Below are positions 24,734 to 24,752 of a stretch of DNA of 24,752 bases, one piece after another; positions within the stretch are counted from its first letter, which is position 1; each line of letters starts with the position of its first letter. The translations under genes and the position numbers were made by a program. The notes under the pieces are model-generated. The model was not told the DNA's origin. It saw nothing but the letters and a program-made list of their open reading frames with translations, and made no database searches. The DNA comes from Anaerolineaceae bacterium UBA700. Its GTDB lineage: Bacteria; Chloroflexota; Anaerolineae; Anaerolineales; Anaerolineaceae. The stretch covers positions 9,549-34,300 of the forward strand of contig DBMK01000304.1 in assembly GCA_002298885.1 (NCBI GenBank), written 5' to 3'.

Positions 24734-24752
24734 TGGGCGGTTTCACCGCCCA
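24734..24752 (+). terminator. Hairpin after the KimA-like gene, cut by the window end
   Basis: TGGGCGGT (24734-24741) and ACCGCCCA (24745-24752) form an 8-bp stem with a TTC loop 26 bases after the stop codon. A run of T precedes it (24713-24721). The stem and any T-run after it continue out of the window. Confidence 0.6.

Overview
The window looks like a chromosomal segment of an environmental, probably anaerobic or facultative, sugar-using bacterium. The gene content (sugar ABC importers, LacI and YesM/YesN-type regulators, multi-PAS sensors, ARMT1-like and KimA-like proteins) and the moderately high G+C with abundant palindromic intergenic repeats would fit a Chloroflexota (Anaerolineae-like) genome. 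That placement is an inference from style, not from a marker gene. Almost everything after base 4976 is read from the minus strand; only the carotenoid-type oxidoreductase with its small partner, and the final transporter, are on the plus strand.

Layout. 4-1541: a complete IS1182-type insertion sequence with 31-bp imperfect terminal inverted repeats, abutting a 58-bp near-perfect palindrome and other palindromic repeats. 1825-2988: an ARMT1/DUF89-type phosphatase. 3225-4895: a CrtI/CrtISO-family FAD oxidoreductase followed by an unlisted 52-residue single-span membrane protein. 4976-7567: a lacI-araA operon (regulator, then L-arabinose isomerase). 7737-12462: a four-gene ABC importer of the YtfQ-YtfR-YtfT-YjfF type. 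12869-16980: a YesN-type response regulator, a YesM-type histidine kinase and a second YtfQ-like binding lipoprotein in one tight operon. 17225-22553: a four-PAS histidine kinase, a CheY/Rcp1-like receiver and a REC-PAS-GAF-GAF-HD-GYP c-di-GMP phosphodiesterase in another tight operon. 22869-24707: a KimA-like potassium transporter.

How the parts may work together. The middle of the window reads as one sugar-response module. The YesM-like kinase probably senses the sugar through the second, transporter-less binding protein, and its AraC-type regulator could activate the neighbouring importer operon. The LacI-type repressor in the araA operon appears to control both transcription units: a 19-bp element (GTTANCGTTCCCGNTATCG, 17 of 19 bases identical) lies just upstream of lacI and just downstream of a good promoter for the importer. 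The inferred substrate is L-arabinose or a related furanose, such as an arabinofuranose or galactofuranose. The second signalling operon would link an unknown stimulus to c-di-GMP breakdown.

Three start sites were revised from the longest open frame: GTG at 16980, GTG at 20074 and ATG at 13876. The start of the KimA-like gene was moved to 22869, where the sequence suggests a leaderless transcript.
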